Shown: positions 45,935 to 46,708 of the stretch, in pieces
Layout of the letters: each line of letters opens with the position of its first letter
Numbering within the stretch: the first letter of the stretch is position 1
Assembly: GCA_017482055.1 (NCBI GenBank)
Contig: JAFUOH010000002.1
Coordinates: 1 to 46,708, forward strand
From: Clostridia bacterium
Lineage (GTDB): Bacteria; Bacillota; Clostridia; Oscillospirales; CAG-272
DNA: 46,708 bases
Direction: 5' to 3'
Notes under the pieces: model-generated
What the model was told of the DNA's origin: nothing
What the model saw: the letters and a program-made list of their open reading frames with translations, nothing else
The model's database searches: none
Position numbers and translations under genes: made by a program

Positions 45935-46015
45935 TGACGGTGTCCCTATTGAACTCACAACTAATCAACTTTTTCATCCCAAAATTCTCCTAACAATCAT
46001 ATATTCGGTTTAATA

Positions 46016-46044
46016 TTGACAATTTAATGATTATCAACTATAAC
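46016..46044 (+). promoter_or_regulatory. Orphan promoter-like sequence before repeat copy 2
   Basis: TTGACA (46016-46021), 17 bp, TATAAC (46039-46044) reads into repeat copy 2 where only a gene end remains, so it seems a leftover or chance match. Confidence 0.4.
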
Positions 46045-46052
46045 ATCAATAC

Positions 46053-46221
46053 AAAGACAACTAATGACAGATGAACAAGCAGTTTCCGATTAAGATACAC
46101 AAAAAGCGAGAGGGTGACCCCAAACGTCTCCTCTCGCTTTCTGTTACAGATCTTTGATGTCCTCGATATAAACAATAAATCCGAACCCATTACCGATCGG
46201 TATCAGGTTCGGATTATATTG
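46053..46221. repeat. Direct repeat copy 2 (about 169 bp), abutting tRNA-Val
   Basis: It matches 39565-39726 from AAAGACAACTAATGACAG to ATATTG, with scattered substitutions and indels including a 9-bp in-frame insertion in the minus-strand gene end (46144-46221). It contains the same hairpin (46103-46140). Its right edge lies three bases from the CCA end of tRNA-Val. Confidence 0.85.
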
Positions 46222-46224
46222 ATT

Positions 46225-46301
46225 TGGTGGAGACAACTGGAATCGAACCAGTGACCCCTTGCATGTCAAGCAAGTACTCTAACCAGCTGAGCTATGCCTC
46301 C
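46225..46301 (-). tRNA. tRNA-Val (anticodon GAC), CCA encoded
   Basis: The minus strand gives acceptor GGAGGCA/TGTCTCC (one G-U), D-arm TAGCTCAGCTGGTTAGAGTA, anticodon stem CTTGC/GCAAG with loop TTGACAT, T-arm CACTGGTTCGATTCCAGT..., discriminator A and encoded CCA at 46225-46227. GAC reads GUC valine codons. Its 3' end is adjacent to the remnant repeat, as at a tRNA integration site. Confidence 0.95.
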
Positions 46302-46456
46302 ACAACGCTAAATTATTTTACTATAAGCAACCATTCTTGTCAAGAGCCAATTGATAAATTTTATTTTATTTGACTTTTCTCCCCCGTTTCGGTATAGTTA
46401 TTTCAAGATGTACCCCGAAACACTTTCGTTTCACATCCATAGAAAGGAGCGCCCCT

Positions 46457-46630
46457 ATGTTCGAAAAATTCTATACCCTCGTCAAAATCGAGGGCGAATA
46501 TTGCTACCTGCGGGATGAAAGCGGCGAATGTCAAGAGGATCTCTTCATCGCCCTGGCGCTGCTGCCCGCGGGCGCCGACCTGGGCACTCGCCTGCATTAC
46601 AAGAACTTTACCTACGAAATCATCCAATAA
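46457..46630 (+). CDS. Small hypothetical protein, 57 aa
   Basis: AAAGGAGC lies six bases before the ATG of a 57-aa frame (MFEKFYTLVKIEGEYCYLRD ... LHYKNFTYEIIQ) that fits a small beta-barrel-like protein with alternating hydrophobic residues. It ends at TAA directly inside a strong terminator stem, showing a complete single-gene unit. I do not recognise a named family. No membrane segment. An in-frame ATG at 46370 lacks a ribosome site. Confidence 0.7.
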   Translation: MFEKFYTLVKIEGEYCYLRDESGECQEDLFIALALLPAGADLGTRLHYKNFTYEIIQ

Positions 46631-46662
46631 AAAAGAGCCCGGCGGACGCCGGGCTCTTTTTA
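46630..46662. terminator. Terminator after the small gene
   Basis: AAAAAGAGCCCGGCG pairs with CGCCGGGCTCTTTTT around a three-base GGA/GAC turn, a near-perfect stem with T-tracts on both strands. Confidence 0.9.
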
Positions 46663-46708
46663 TGCGGCGGCATACCAATTCATTTGGTATGAAGCACCAT
46701 ATATACCA

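Overview
The window looks like a Gram-positive, probably spore-forming gut Clostridia chromosome (Oscillospiraceae/Ruminococcaceae-like). Pointers are Tn916/Tn1549-style conjugative-element genes, strong AGGAGG ribosome sites with ATG/GTG/TTG starts, a SipW/TasA-type surface operon, a BclA-like collagen protein and several AraC-regulated glycoside hydrolase loci. Genus cannot be read from this sequence alone.

Region 1 (1 to about 17,000) is the right part of an integrative conjugative element (ICE). Its left end lies outside the window. It begins with mobilisation genes on the minus strand (MobC-like protein, relaxase, two accessory proteins) next to an oriT-like region. It ends with a sigma-like factor, a small HTH protein, an excisionase and a tyrosine integrase. 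The integrase stops about 180 bp from the 3' end of a minus-strand tRNA-Arg(CCT), the likely integration target. Between the two blocks sits a 10-kb cargo: a second tyrosine recombinase (3049-3903), a small DNA segment bounded by 22-bp inverted repeats (3920-3941 and 4257-4278), and a one-direction gene run. The run is TetR regulator, wall-anchored stalk protein, camelysin-like protein, SipW signal peptidase, large TasA-like fibre/beta-helix protein, a four-LysM protein and two AP2-domain DNA-binding proteins, ending at a terminator at 13,280. The invertible segment holds a near-consensus promoter that here points away from the operon. I read the locus as a phase-variable extracellular matrix system in the OFF state, carried on an ICE. 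This is the strongest candidate for an undescribed system in the window.

Region 2 (17,000-21,420) is chromosomal. It has tRNA-Arg, a decayed tRNA-Arg-like copy, an alpha/beta-hydrolase with a consensus promoter, a MOP-family flippase and a cardiolipin synthase.

Region 3 (21,420-39,500) is a carbohydrate island: ThuA-domain protein, an unrecognised 550-aa protein, GH2 beta-galactosidase, AraC regulator, two tandem N-acetylneuraminate-lyase-like genes, a collagen-like surface/exosporium protein, a decayed large serine recombinase, then AraC with GH2 and GH36 genes. Together these suggest use of galactosides, raffinose-type sugars and sialic-acid-like substrates.

Region 4 (39,500-46,300) is a catabolic block: AraC, GH99-like WbsX protein, sugar-isomerase-like protein, esterase and a broken glycyl radical enzyme. 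It is bracketed by two diverged direct repeats of about 165 bp that carry the 3' ends of two convergent genes. The right copy abuts tRNA-Val(GAC), so the block looks like an old insertion at a tRNA. A small conserved-looking ORF with its own terminator closes the window.
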